NCBI GenBank assembly: GCA_965116965.1
Contig: OZ220743.1
Coordinates: forward strand, 248,001 to 312,000
Length of the DNA: 64,000 bases
Direction of reading: 5' to 3'
Source: Aldehydirespirator sp965116965
GTDB lineage: Bacteria > Actinomycetota > Acidimicrobiia > Acidimicrobiales > Aldehydirespiratoraceae
The notes under the pieces are model-generated. The model searched no databases. It was not told the DNA's origin and saw only the letters and a program-made list of their open reading frames with translations. This document shows positions 26,218 to 32,932 of this stretch, piece after piece (positions within the stretch are counted from its first letter, which is position 1; every line of letters begins with the position of its first letter). Both the position numbers and the translations under genes were made by a program.

Positions 26218-26544
26218 TCAACGGCAGTCCATCGCGACGGCGAGGGCCGCGCACACCTGCTGCATCCTGAGACCGCTCAGCCGACCGAGACGCGAGGTGA
26301 GACTGGCCAGCGAGGCATTGAAGACCGAGTCCGTCTGCACAACGCACGGGCTTCGAACCGGGTCGTCGGTTGGTTCGAGGCGCACCTCCGTCATGAGATC
26401 GCGGTCAACTGTGCTGCACGGCGCCACAACGACACGCCTCAGGCCCGGGATCGCGGCGTTCCGGGACAGAACAACCACGGGGCGACGGTGCTTGTCCGGG
26501 ACCTCGCACCACCAGACCTCACCGCGAAGCGGCAGCCCATTCAC
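26218..26544 (-). CDS. MazF/PemK-family toxin
   Basis: A ~108-residue protein with the PemK/MazF signature: LRGEVWWCEVPDKHRRPVVVLSR (given here in two parts: GEVWWCEVP and HRRPVVVLSR) and the central VVVAPCSTV strand, followed by the SLTSRLGRLSG region. The GTG start overlaps the antitoxin stop (GTGA). MazF toxins are sequence-specific endoribonucleases that cut mRNA or tRNA. The usual positions of the catalytic Arg and Thr/Ser are present in the RPVVVLSR and CST segments. It forms a normal antitoxin-first operon. Confidence 0.85.
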   Translation of the reverse strand: MNGLPLRGEVWWCEVPDKHRRPVVVLSRNAAIPGLRRVVVAPCSTVDRDLMTEVRLEPTDDPVRSPCVVQTDSVFNASLASLTSRLGRLSGLRMQQVCAALAVAMDCR

Positions 26545-26777
26545 GCCGAGCCGGCCGCTTCCAGAAACTCTGCCAGGTTGCCCCACTCATCCTCGGTATC
26601 GAGCGGGACATCATGGAACACCTGGTAGGAGCGGTCGATCTCGGCAGCTCGGTGCTCGGCGCAGAGGGCGGCCAGCGCCCGGTCGATCAGGGAGGCGTCG
26701 TTGAGGTCGGGCAGGGCGGTCCGAGCCTGGCTCAACAGGTCGTCGCTGACCGTGGTACTGATCCTGATCCTCGTCAT
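26541..26777 (-). CDS. MazE-like antitoxin (RHH-type)
   Basis: 78 residues, starting MTRIRISTTVSDDLLSQART, which has a ribbon-helix-helix-like N-terminal strand for DNA binding; the acidic C-terminus (DTEDEWGNLAEFLEAAGSA) is the usual toxin-neutralising tail. ATG 26777 is chosen because TATAAT on the minus strand (26784-26789) ends six bases upstream. A palindrome overlaps that box, so autoregulation is likely. It precedes the MazF-like toxin with a 4-bp overlap. Confidence 0.85.
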   Translation of the reverse strand: MTRIRISTTVSDDLLSQARTALPDLNDASLIDRALAALCAEHRAAEIDRSYQVFHDVPLDTEDEWGNLAEFLEAAGSA

Positions 26778-26783
26778 AGCACA

Positions 26784-26805
26784 ATTATAGCATAAAAATG
26801 CCATA
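26784..26805 (-). promoter_or_regulatory. Leaderless promoter and operator of the MazEF-like pair
   Basis: A consensus TATAAT on the minus strand ends six bases before the antitoxin ATG. It overlaps the inverted repeat TATGGCAT-TTTT-ATGCTATA (26786-26805; 7 of 8 bases match between arms), a fitting operator for the RHH antitoxin. Confidence 0.6.
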
Positions 26806-26813
26806 CTCGGCGT

Positions 26814-26935
26814 TCACTGAACCTCAGCGAGGAGCCGGGCCGCGAGCCGGGCCGCGAGCCGGGCGGAGCTGTTCATGCGGCCACCGCGGGAACGCGGTAT
26901 CGCTGCGCAAACCGTCGGAGAAGCTCGTCGTTCAT
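26814..26935 (-). other. Two very short overlapping frames and a 12-bp tandem repeat
   Basis: On the minus strand a 20-codon frame MNDELLRRFAQRYRVPAVAA overlaps (ATGA) a second 20-codon frame MNSSARLAARLAARLLAEVQ. The second lies on a three-fold 12-bp repeat of GAGCCGGGCCGC (about 26832-26867), which duplicates LAAR. They look like the 5' stumps of two coupled genes that were later deleted. I cannot assign them. Confidence 0.25.
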
Positions 26936-26943
26936 GTCACCGC

Positions 26944-27027
26944 AACCCCGAGGTGGGCTACATCTGCCTGATCAAGGATCCCGACGGCAACAACGTCGAG
27001 TTCCCGGTGGAGCAGGTCCCGGGCTGA
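26944..27027 (+). pseudogene. VOC-family protein, C-terminal scrap
   Basis: The plus-strand frame reads NPEVGYICLIKDPDGNNVEF-P then VEQVPG and stop, the typical last strand of a VOC/glyoxalase protein. No upstream part remains. A complete VOC gene lies just downstream on the other strand but is not the same copy. Confidence 0.5.
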
Positions 27028-27042
27028 CCGCCCCGAGGCCGC

Positions 27043-27435
27043 TCAGGTGTTCTTCTCGGAGGCCGATCCGGGCACGTAGGTGCCCTTGTTGCGCCACAGC
27101 ACCACCTCGTTGCCCCAAGGGTCGCGGAAGGCGGCGTGGCGGGCGTCGAATTCCTCCCAGTAGTACTCGTCCCACATCTTGGTGGCCCCCATCTCCATAG
27201 CGGCTGCCAGCTTGGCCGGCGGATCGTCGACCATCACGAAGATGCGGGGCACGGGCCCGGTCACGGGCTCGGTCTCCAGGTGGATCCCGAGGTTGGGCTT
27301 GACCCCCGGCAGCACCTCGTGGAACTCGCCGGCCGGGCGCCGCTTGTACTTCCAGTCGAACAGCCTCTCGTAGAACTGCGAGGTCGCCTCGGGGTCGGGG
27401 GTGGGCAGATCCACGAAGATGAGAGGGTTCACCAT
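27043..27435 (-). CDS. VOC (glyoxalase) family protein
   Basis: A 130-residue VOC-fold protein: LIFVDLPTPDPEATSQFYE in the first half, a middle VPRIFVMVDDPPAKLAAAME and the closing FRDPWGNEVVLW. The start is placed at ATG 27435 because AAGGAG lies seven bases upstream; a longer frame to 27471 has no ribosome site. Members act on small organics, often as detoxifying enzymes or as dimer subunits; the substrate is unknown. It stands alone between the MazEF region and a MITE-like element. Confidence 0.85.
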   Translation of the reverse strand: MVNPLIFVDLPTPDPEATSQFYERLFDWKYKRRPAGEFHEVLPGVKPNLGIHLETEPVTGPVPRIFVMVDDPPAKLAAAMEMGATKMWDEYYWEEFDARHAAFRDPWGNEVVLWRNKGTYVPGSASEKNT

Positions 27436-27489
27436 GCCGGTCGCTCCTTGATGACGGTCGATGGACGGCACTCGACGCCTAAGGCCACG

Positions 27490-27590
27490 CTAGTGGTCCG
27501 TCGCTGAATTGGTCGGGGCGTCTGTAGCCATTTCAAGCTGGGGCTAGAGCCCTCCGCGCTGCCCTAGCCATTTCGACGACATACCACTAG
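27490..27590. mobile_element. MITE-like element with CTAGTGGT terminal repeats
   Basis: A 101-bp segment begins CTAGTGGTCCGTCG and ends CGACGACATACCACTAG; the ends are inverted copies, CTAGTGGT(CC/AT)GTCG. It contains an internal direct repeat TAGCCATTTC. The left end shares CTAGTGGTC with the right end of the IS630 remnant at 831-839, so it may be a non-autonomous derivative of that IS. No gene lies in it. Confidence 0.55.
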
Positions 27591-27645
27591 ACCAGTCCGT
27601 CCAACCGGGTGACAGCGGACAACATGTGATCACGTTGCAGCGAAA

Positions 27646-29025
27646 TCACTCCCGCTCTTGTTCGCTGCGCTCACGGGCCGCTCGGGCCACGGCCTCACTC
27701 CGCTCGGCCTCAGGGAGCCGGGCGACAGCGGCGTCGCCCAGGGCCACGAACTGCTCGTAGTTGGCCTGGTAGGCCTCGTCGGGCTCGGGCTCGATCCGGG
27801 TCATAGCGGCCAGCGGCCAGGAGTCCATGGTGGCCGCCCCGACGCCCTCCCACCAGTCCAGCGCCGCGCCAGCGGCCAGGGCGCAGCCGTGGGCCGACAG
27901 CTGCTCGGGCCTCTCGGGCATGTCGACGGCCACCTCCAGCACCGACGCCTTGATCGAGCACCACAGGCGGCTGAGCGCGGGCGAGCCGCCGCAGCACATC
28001 ACATCCATCGCCACTCCGGCACTCCGGAGCTCCTCGTGCACATGCCGCAGGCCGTAGCCGGCCGCCTCCAGCACGGCCCGGGCGATCTCGGCCACGCCGG
28101 CGTCGAACGTCAGGCCGTGGATCTCGCCCCGCAAGCGGGATTCCCACCGGGGCGCTCGCTCACCGTCGTGATAGGGCAGCACCAGAAGGCCGCCCGCACC
28201 CGGATCCACGCCCTCCGCCAGCGTCAGCAACGCCTCGATGGATCGGCCGGACACGCCCGACCACCACTCCAGCAGCTGCCCGTGCCCGTTGGTGGGGCCG
28301 CCCACCACCTCCACCCCGGCCACCGGGCTGAAATACCCGGGGATCTCTGCGGGGCGCTGTACCGCTTCCACGGCCACGCCCAGCCCGCCGGTGCGCCCAC
28401 CGGGGTCATGGCCCCGGCGGGGAGTGCCGAGACCGCCCGCCCAGAAGCTCATGTAGGCGTCGTTGGACGCGCTCACCAGCGGCGTGCCGGCGCGCAGGCC
28501 CAGCGACCCGTCGCAATGCCCGATGACGGTCCCCACCTCGACCCGCTCGCCGTATCCCGCGATGGCCTCCTCGCCGGGCCACAGTCCCTGGACGTCGCCT
28601 GCGCCGAGGCAGCGCAGCGCCCAGTCCCAGATCTGCGCGCCGGCCAGCGGGCGGTCCGCTTCATGGCTGAGGAATTCGAGTTGGGCGAGGTGCTGCCCGG
28701 TCCGGTCCAGGCCGACGCCCGCCGGATGCCGGCAGGTCGCGGCCCACCCGACCGGGTCGTTGCTCCGGTCATCTGCCAGCGGGACGGTGGTGGGGCTCTG
28801 CCCGCCCACGCCCACCGCCGCGACCGGCAGGCCGGCCTCGTCCATCCGGGCCAGGAGCCGGCCCAGACCGTCGAGCCACGCGGCAGGGTCGGCCCGACCG
28901 GCAGGCCACGACTCGGCACCGGTGAAGGGCTCGTACATCCACAGCCTCACGCTCCCGCTTCGAGCCAGTGCGACCGCGCGGGCTCCACCGGTTCCAAGAT
29001 CGACGCCCACAACGACCGAGTTCAC
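27646..29025 (-). CDS. FGGY-family carbohydrate kinase
   Basis: 459 residues with the N-terminal actin-like phosphate motif VVVGVDLGTGGARAVAL, the middle GGQSPTTVPL, and the C-terminal FGGY region with VMCCGGSPALSRLWCSIKA. It phosphorylates a pentulose, polyol or similar substrate with ATP; a xylulokinase-like role is possible but not certain. It starts at a GTG. The last 15 residues (AVARAARERSEQERE) are read from a dispersed repeat found four more times nearby, so the natural C-terminus may have been extended. Minus-strand neighbours are a Zn-alcohol dehydrogenase and an amidohydrolase, consistent with polyol or sugar use. Confidence 0.87.
   Translation of the reverse strand: MNSVVVGVDLGTGGARAVALARSGSVRLWMYEPFTGAESWPAGRADPAAWLDGLGRLLARMDEAGLPVAAVGVGGQSPTTVPLADDRSNDPVGWAATCRHPAGVGLDRTGQHLAQLEFLSHEADRPLAGAQIWDWALRCLGAGDVQGLWPGEEAIAGYGERVEVGTVIGHCDGSLGLRAGTPLVSASNDAYMSFWAGGLGTPRRGHDPGGRTGGLGVAVEAVQRPAEIPGYFSPVAGVEVVGGPTNGHGQLLEWWSGVSGRSIEALLTLAEGVDPGAGGLLVLPYHDGERAPRWESRLRGEIHGLTFDAGVAEIARAVLEAAGYGLRHVHEELRSAGVAMDVMCCGGSPALSRLWCSIKASVLEVAVDMPERPEQLSAHGCALAAGAALDWWEGVGAATMDSWPLAAMTRIEPEPDEAYQANYEQFVALGDAAVARLPEAERSEAVARAARERSEQERE
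27651..27697 (+). repeat. Dispersed repeat, copy 1 (3' end of FGGY kinase)
   Basis: This copy begins CCCGCTCTTGTTCGC and continues through GGGCCGCTCGGGCCACGG. Read on the minus strand it encodes the last residues of the kinase. Four related copies follow within 10 kb. Confidence 0.75.
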
Positions 29026-29064
29026 CGCGGCGGGTCCCCCAGTGCCGCGGGCGTGGCCGGGTTC

Positions 29065-29110
29065 CCCGCTCTTGTTCGCTGCGACCCGAGGGCAGCTCGG
29101 GCCACGGCCC
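29065..29110 (+). repeat. Dispersed repeat, copy 2 (variant)
   Basis: It has the same start CCCGCTCTTGTTCGCTGCG and end CTCGGGCCACGGCC as copy 1, but the middle is changed to ACCCGAGGGCAG. It lies between the kinase and alcohol dehydrogenase genes, in the upstream region of the kinase. Confidence 0.7.
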
Positions 29111-29160
29111 CGCTCACTGCTCGCCTGACGCCCACGAACCGCCGGACACCCGCTCGGCTC

Positions 29161-30177
29161 TCAACCCACCATCACCCGGTAGACGGGCTGCGACACCGCT
29201 TGCGCCAAGGCGTCGGCGACCTCGTCCAGGCGGTAGCGGGCCGTCACCAGACGGTCGAGGTCGGCGGCCAGCGCGCCGGACTCCAGCAGGCCCGCGGCCG
29301 TCCGCCAGTCCTCCGGCTCCTGGCTGAACACTCCAATGATCGACAGCTCGTGGTGGTGGATACGGTCGGCTCCCACGGAGGCCATGACGTTCTTGGGGAA
29401 GGCCCCGTACAGCGCGACGGTGCCGGCGTAGTCGCACAGGTCCAAGGCCAGCTCGACCGCGCCGGGTGCACCGGCGGTCACGAACACCTCATCGTGCTGG
29501 CCCTGCCACTCGGCCAAGTCGTCCGGCCCGGCCACCCAGCTGGCCCCGGCTTCGGCCGCCTCCGAGCGGCGCTGCTCGTCGATATCGACCAGGCCGACAC
29601 GGGACGCGCCCCAGGCCCGGCACAGAGCCAGGTGCAGGCGGCCCATGTAGCCCGCGCCGATCACGGCCACCCGGTCGGCGGCCTGGAAGCCGCTCAGCCG
29701 GACGGAGTGCACCACGCAGGCCAGCGGCTCGCCCATGGCGGCCTGCTCGACCGGGATCTCGCCCACCCGGTAGGTCTGGGCTGCAGCCACCCTGACCACT
29801 TCTGCCAGTCCGGCGCCCATCGAGATGGTGCCGTCGCTCAGGGTTACACCCTGGGGCCGCTTGCACAGGGCGCTGCGGCCTCGCCGGCACATATGGCAGG
29901 CGCCGCAACGGGTGAGCAGGTCCATGGTGACTAGGTCACCGATCTGTGGAGAGCCGGGCAAAGATGCCGCCGCCTGGCCGACCTCGATCACCCGGCCGGC
30001 AGCCTCATGGCCCGGAGCGACCGGATAGACCGGCTTGGTCCCGTCGAACAGGCGTCGCTCCATGGTGCACAGGCCGCAGGTGCCCACCTCAATCAGCACG
30101 TCCTCCGGTCCGAGCCGAGGTATGGGCTCGTCGCGGAGTTCGACTGCTCCCGGCCCGGTCACGACTGCTACCTGCAT
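29161..30177 (-). CDS. Zinc-dependent alcohol dehydrogenase (MDR superfamily)
   Basis: 338 residues. The catalytic-zinc segment CGLCTMERRLF and GHEAAGRVIEVG, and the structural-zinc cysteine cluster CGACHMCRRGRSALC, are present, followed by a Rossmann domain VAVIGAGYMGRLHLALCRAWG. It is a medium-chain dehydrogenase of the sorbitol/threonine-dehydrogenase type that would oxidise a polyol or alcohol with NAD(P). TAGGAG precedes the ATG. Its position upstream of an FGGY kinase suggests dehydrogenation of a sugar alcohol, followed by phosphorylation of the keto-sugar. The exact substrate is unknown. Confidence 0.9.
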   Translation of the reverse strand: MQVAVVTGPGAVELRDEPIPRLGPEDVLIEVGTCGLCTMERRLFDGTKPVYPVAPGHEAAGRVIEVGQAAASLPGSPQIGDLVTMDLLTRCGACHMCRRGRSALCKRPQGVTLSDGTISMGAGLAEVVRVAAAQTYRVGEIPVEQAAMGEPLACVVHSVRLSGFQAADRVAVIGAGYMGRLHLALCRAWGASRVGLVDIDEQRRSEAAEAGASWVAGPDDLAEWQGQHDEVFVTAGAPGAVELALDLCDYAGTVALYGAFPKNVMASVGADRIHHHELSIIGVFSQEPEDWRTAAGLLESGALAADLDRLVTARYRLDEVADALAQAVSQPVYRVMVG

Positions 30178-30351
30178 GGTGCTCCTAGTTCTCCGCTCGA
30201 CCTCTAGTGTCCCGATTCACGAGTTCGTTGACGCACTCCACGGCGGATCTCCTGTCAAGAAACCACCGTATAGATGGATAATTGACGGAAGTTCCTCGAA
30301 TAGAGTCCGCCGAGGGGTCCGCACCTGCTCAATGCTCTCACGACCCGGGCA

Positions 30352-31752
30352 CTAGGGACACCGGATGTGGGGCCATCGCTGCGGTATCTCCAGACCGGCT
30401 CTCGCCAGTAGCGAACTCTGCGCGGCGGCGGCCTCAGCGTGCAATGCGGCCAGGTCGACAGTGACACAGGCGCCGTGGCGCACTACGGGCCGGCCGGCCA
30501 CCACCACATCGCGCACGGAGCGCCCATCGGTGCCCCACACGAGCTGCAGGACCGTCTCGCCCCGCGGGTTCCAGGCCACTGAAGTGGCGTCGTGCACCAC
30601 GATGTCGGCCTGCTTGCCGGCCTCCAGGCTGCCGATCCGGTCATCCATGCCGATCGCGGCCGCGCCCTCAATGGTGGCCAGTTCGAAGGCGGTATGGGCT
30701 CCGAAGCGCTCGGGATCGACGCGGGTGTCGCGAGCCAGGCCCGCGGCCAGGGCAGCCGCCCGCAGGATGTCCGAAGTGTCTCCCGCGTTGGAGGCGTCGC
30801 AGCCCAGCGCCACCCGCCCGCCCCGCTCCACGATCTCGGCATGGCGGCCCTGGCCGGCCACGCCCTGGCCCAGGCGCAGATAGGCCCACGGGCAGTAGGC
30901 GATGGCCGTCGACGTGGCCAGCACCAACTCCACCTCGGAGTCGTCGAGCCACACGCCGTGGGCCACCAGCAGATGGGGTCCGAGCACACCCAGCGCGTCG
31001 AGGTGGGCCAGCGGTCGGCGCCCTGTGCGGGCCAGGTACCGCTCGGGGTCCGAGGACGTGGGCGACATGTGCATGGTGAGGCCGGTGCCCCGGTCCCGGG
31101 CCAGGTCCGCAGCCCCGGCCAGCAGCTCGTCGGAGGCGAGATCATGACCGACCAGGGTCACCCATCCCTCGACCAGACCCCCGGATCCCAGCGCGTCGAC
31201 CACGTCGCGCTGGCGTTCGAGCACCTCGGTCGCCGGCGCGGTGAAGGGACCCTCCTCGATGTCCCATCCCCAGGTGCCCATCGTGCCGCGGATCCCGGCC
31301 CGACGCATCCCGGCCGCGGCCCGGTGCGGGTTGGCCACCGTGCCCGCCTCCACCACCGTGGTCACGCCGTTGGTGAGGTTCTCCACCGAGGACAGCACCG
31401 CCGAGAGCTCGTCGTCGTCTCCGGTGTGGGCCCCATGGGCGGGCACCGACCATTCGAAGATCGAGGCGCCCGGAGGCAGCAGATCGGGAATGCAGCTGCG
31501 GATGAGGGGATCGCCGGTCAGGTGCTGGTGGGCGTTGACCATTCCCGGCGTCACCACACACCCGGTGGCGTCGATCACCTCGGCCTCGGGATAGCGGCCG
31601 GCCAGCTCGGTGCTGGAACCGACCGCGGCGATCACATCGCCGGCGACCGCGACCGCACCCCCGACCAGCACCTCCCGGGCCGTGTTCATGGTCACGACGT
31701 CGCCGCCCGACACGAGCAGCGTCGCGCCGGCCGGCGCGGCCTCGGCCCCCAT
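30352..31752 (-). CDS. Amidohydrolase-family deaminase (8-oxoguanine/atrazine-type)
   Basis: 466 residues with the beta-sandwich start TLLVSGGDVVTMN, the metal-binding VTPGMVNAHQHLTGD, a mid-barrel His motif LLVAHGVWL, and the terminal acid in LGCDASNAGD. The family includes 8-oxoguanine deaminase, guanine deaminase and s-triazine hydrolases. It works in the cytosol on a ring amine. TATGCT on the minus strand ends eight bases before the ATG, suggesting a leaderless transcript. It is divergent from the acetamidase/formamidase gene, so the two may form a nitrogen-scavenging pair. Confidence 0.87.
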   Translation of the reverse strand: MGAEAAPAGATLLVSGGDVVTMNTAREVLVGGAVAVAGDVIAAVGSSTELAGRYPEAEVIDATGCVVTPGMVNAHQHLTGDPLIRSCIPDLLPPGASIFEWSVPAHGAHTGDDDELSAVLSSVENLTNGVTTVVEAGTVANPHRAAAGMRRAGIRGTMGTWGWDIEEGPFTAPATEVLERQRDVVDALGSGGLVEGWVTLVGHDLASDELLAGAADLARDRGTGLTMHMSPTSSDPERYLARTGRRPLAHLDALGVLGPHLLVAHGVWLDDSEVELVLATSTAIAYCPWAYLRLGQGVAGQGRHAEIVERGGRVALGCDASNAGDTSDILRAAALAAGLARDTRVDPERFGAHTAFELATIEGAAAIGMDDRIGSLEAGKQADIVVHDATSVAWNPRGETVLQLVWGTDGRSVRDVVVAGRPVVRHGACVTVDLAALHAEAAAAQSSLLARAGLEIPQRWPHIRCP

Positions 31753-31795
31753 CGCGAGCGAGCATAGGCGGCGAGCCTCGCGCGAGAATCAGCGG

Positions 31796-32914
31796 GTGAG
31801 CAGCACGACCTCGGTTCTGAATCCGGGCCAGGGCCCCATCGACGGCGACCACTACCTCCCGGTCACCCCGGAGACCGGCCGGTGGGGCTGGTGGCCGAAC
31901 CGGCTCACCGACCCGGTCCTGTCGGTGGTCGATGGCGCGGTGGTCACGGTCGACACCCTGTCGCACGAGGGGATCCTGGAGGACCAGGGCCGCGATCCGG
32001 CCGCCTTCTTCGGCGCCCGGGGCGTGGAGGAGGGCGACGTGCTGGCCGACGCGGTGGAGATGGCCCGCGACGTGCGCCACACCTTCGGCGTCGACGGACC
32101 GCACGTGGTGACCGGGCCCATCGAGGTCCAGGGGGCCGAGCCCGGCGACCTGCTGAAGGTGGACATGCTGGCCTTCGCCCTCCGGGTGCCCTACGGCGTC
32201 ACCTCCAACCGCCACGGCCTGGGAGCGCTGGAGGGTGAGATGCCGGACGGGACCGAGCCGGCCGGCACGCTCACCCCCGGCGCGCCCGGCGGCACCGTGT
32301 CGGTGTTCACCGAAGTGGAGGGCCATGCCGGCAACGGCACGGCGATGCTGCGCTACGGGAACGGCCGCGCCGTGCGGTATCCGATCGCTCCGTTCCTGGG
32401 AATGGCGGGCATCGCGCCCGACACGGACGGACCGGTCGCCACCCGCCCTCCGGGGCGTCATGGCGGCAACCTAGACGTCAAACACCTCGTGAGCGGCACG
32501 ACCCTGTACTTGCCGGTGCAGACGCCCGGCGCTGGTTTCGCGGTGGGCGACCCGCATTTCGCGCAGGGCAACGGCGAGGTGGCGCTCACCGCACTGGAGG
32601 GCTCCCTGCGGGCTGATCTGCACCTGTCGGTGCTGCGAGGCCCCGAAGCCCGCCGGACCTGCGGGCTGATCGAGAACCCACTGGGCGAGACGTCAGACCA
32701 CTGGATACCGATCGGGCTTCACGCTGATCTCGACGAGGCGATGCGAGAGGCGGTACGCGAGGCTCTGCGCTTCTGCGAGAGCCGGCTCGGCCTTCCCCGC
32801 CACATCGCCTACGCCTATCTGAGCTGCGCGGCCGATTTCGAGGTGACTCAAGTGGTGAACGAGATAAAGGGCGTCCACTGCATGATCCCCAAGCGGGACT
32901 TCCCCGGCGTCTGA
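31796..32914 (+). CDS. Acetamidase/formamidase (FmdA/AmdA) family protein
   Basis: 372 residues. Family marks include GDHYLPVTPETGRWGWWP at the start, DVRHTFGVDGPHVVTGPI, the late HGGNLDVKHLVSGTTLYLPV (split here: GGNLDVKHL and GTTLYLPV), and GDPHFAQGNGEVALTALEG. These enzymes hydrolyse formamide or short amides to ammonia and acid and bind zinc. A GTG start is used; the bases GAGAAT six upstream could be its -10. The C-terminal CAADFEVTQVVNEIKGVH is also typical. The frame is open much further upstream but without a start or ribosome signal. Confidence 0.9.
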   Translation: MSSTTSVLNPGQGPIDGDHYLPVTPETGRWGWWPNRLTDPVLSVVDGAVVTVDTLSHEGILEDQGRDPAAFFGARGVEEGDVLADAVEMARDVRHTFGVDGPHVVTGPIEVQGAEPGDLLKVDMLAFALRVPYGVTSNRHGLGALEGEMPDGTEPAGTLTPGAPGGTVSVFTEVEGHAGNGTAMLRYGNGRAVRYPIAPFLGMAGIAPDTDGPVATRPPGRHGGNLDVKHLVSGTTLYLPVQTPGAGFAVGDPHFAQGNGEVALTALEGSLRADLHLSVLRGPEARRTCGLIENPLGETSDHWIPIGLHADLDEAMREAVREALRFCESRLGLPRHIAYAYLSCAADFEVTQVVNEIKGVHCMIPKRDFPGV

Positions 32915-32932
32915 CGGCGCCCGGACCGGTGC

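Noticed and set aside
27658..29934. 758-codon plus-strand frame across the kinase and dehydrogenase
   Set aside because: Composition is antisense-like, and both minus-strand genes are clear known families.
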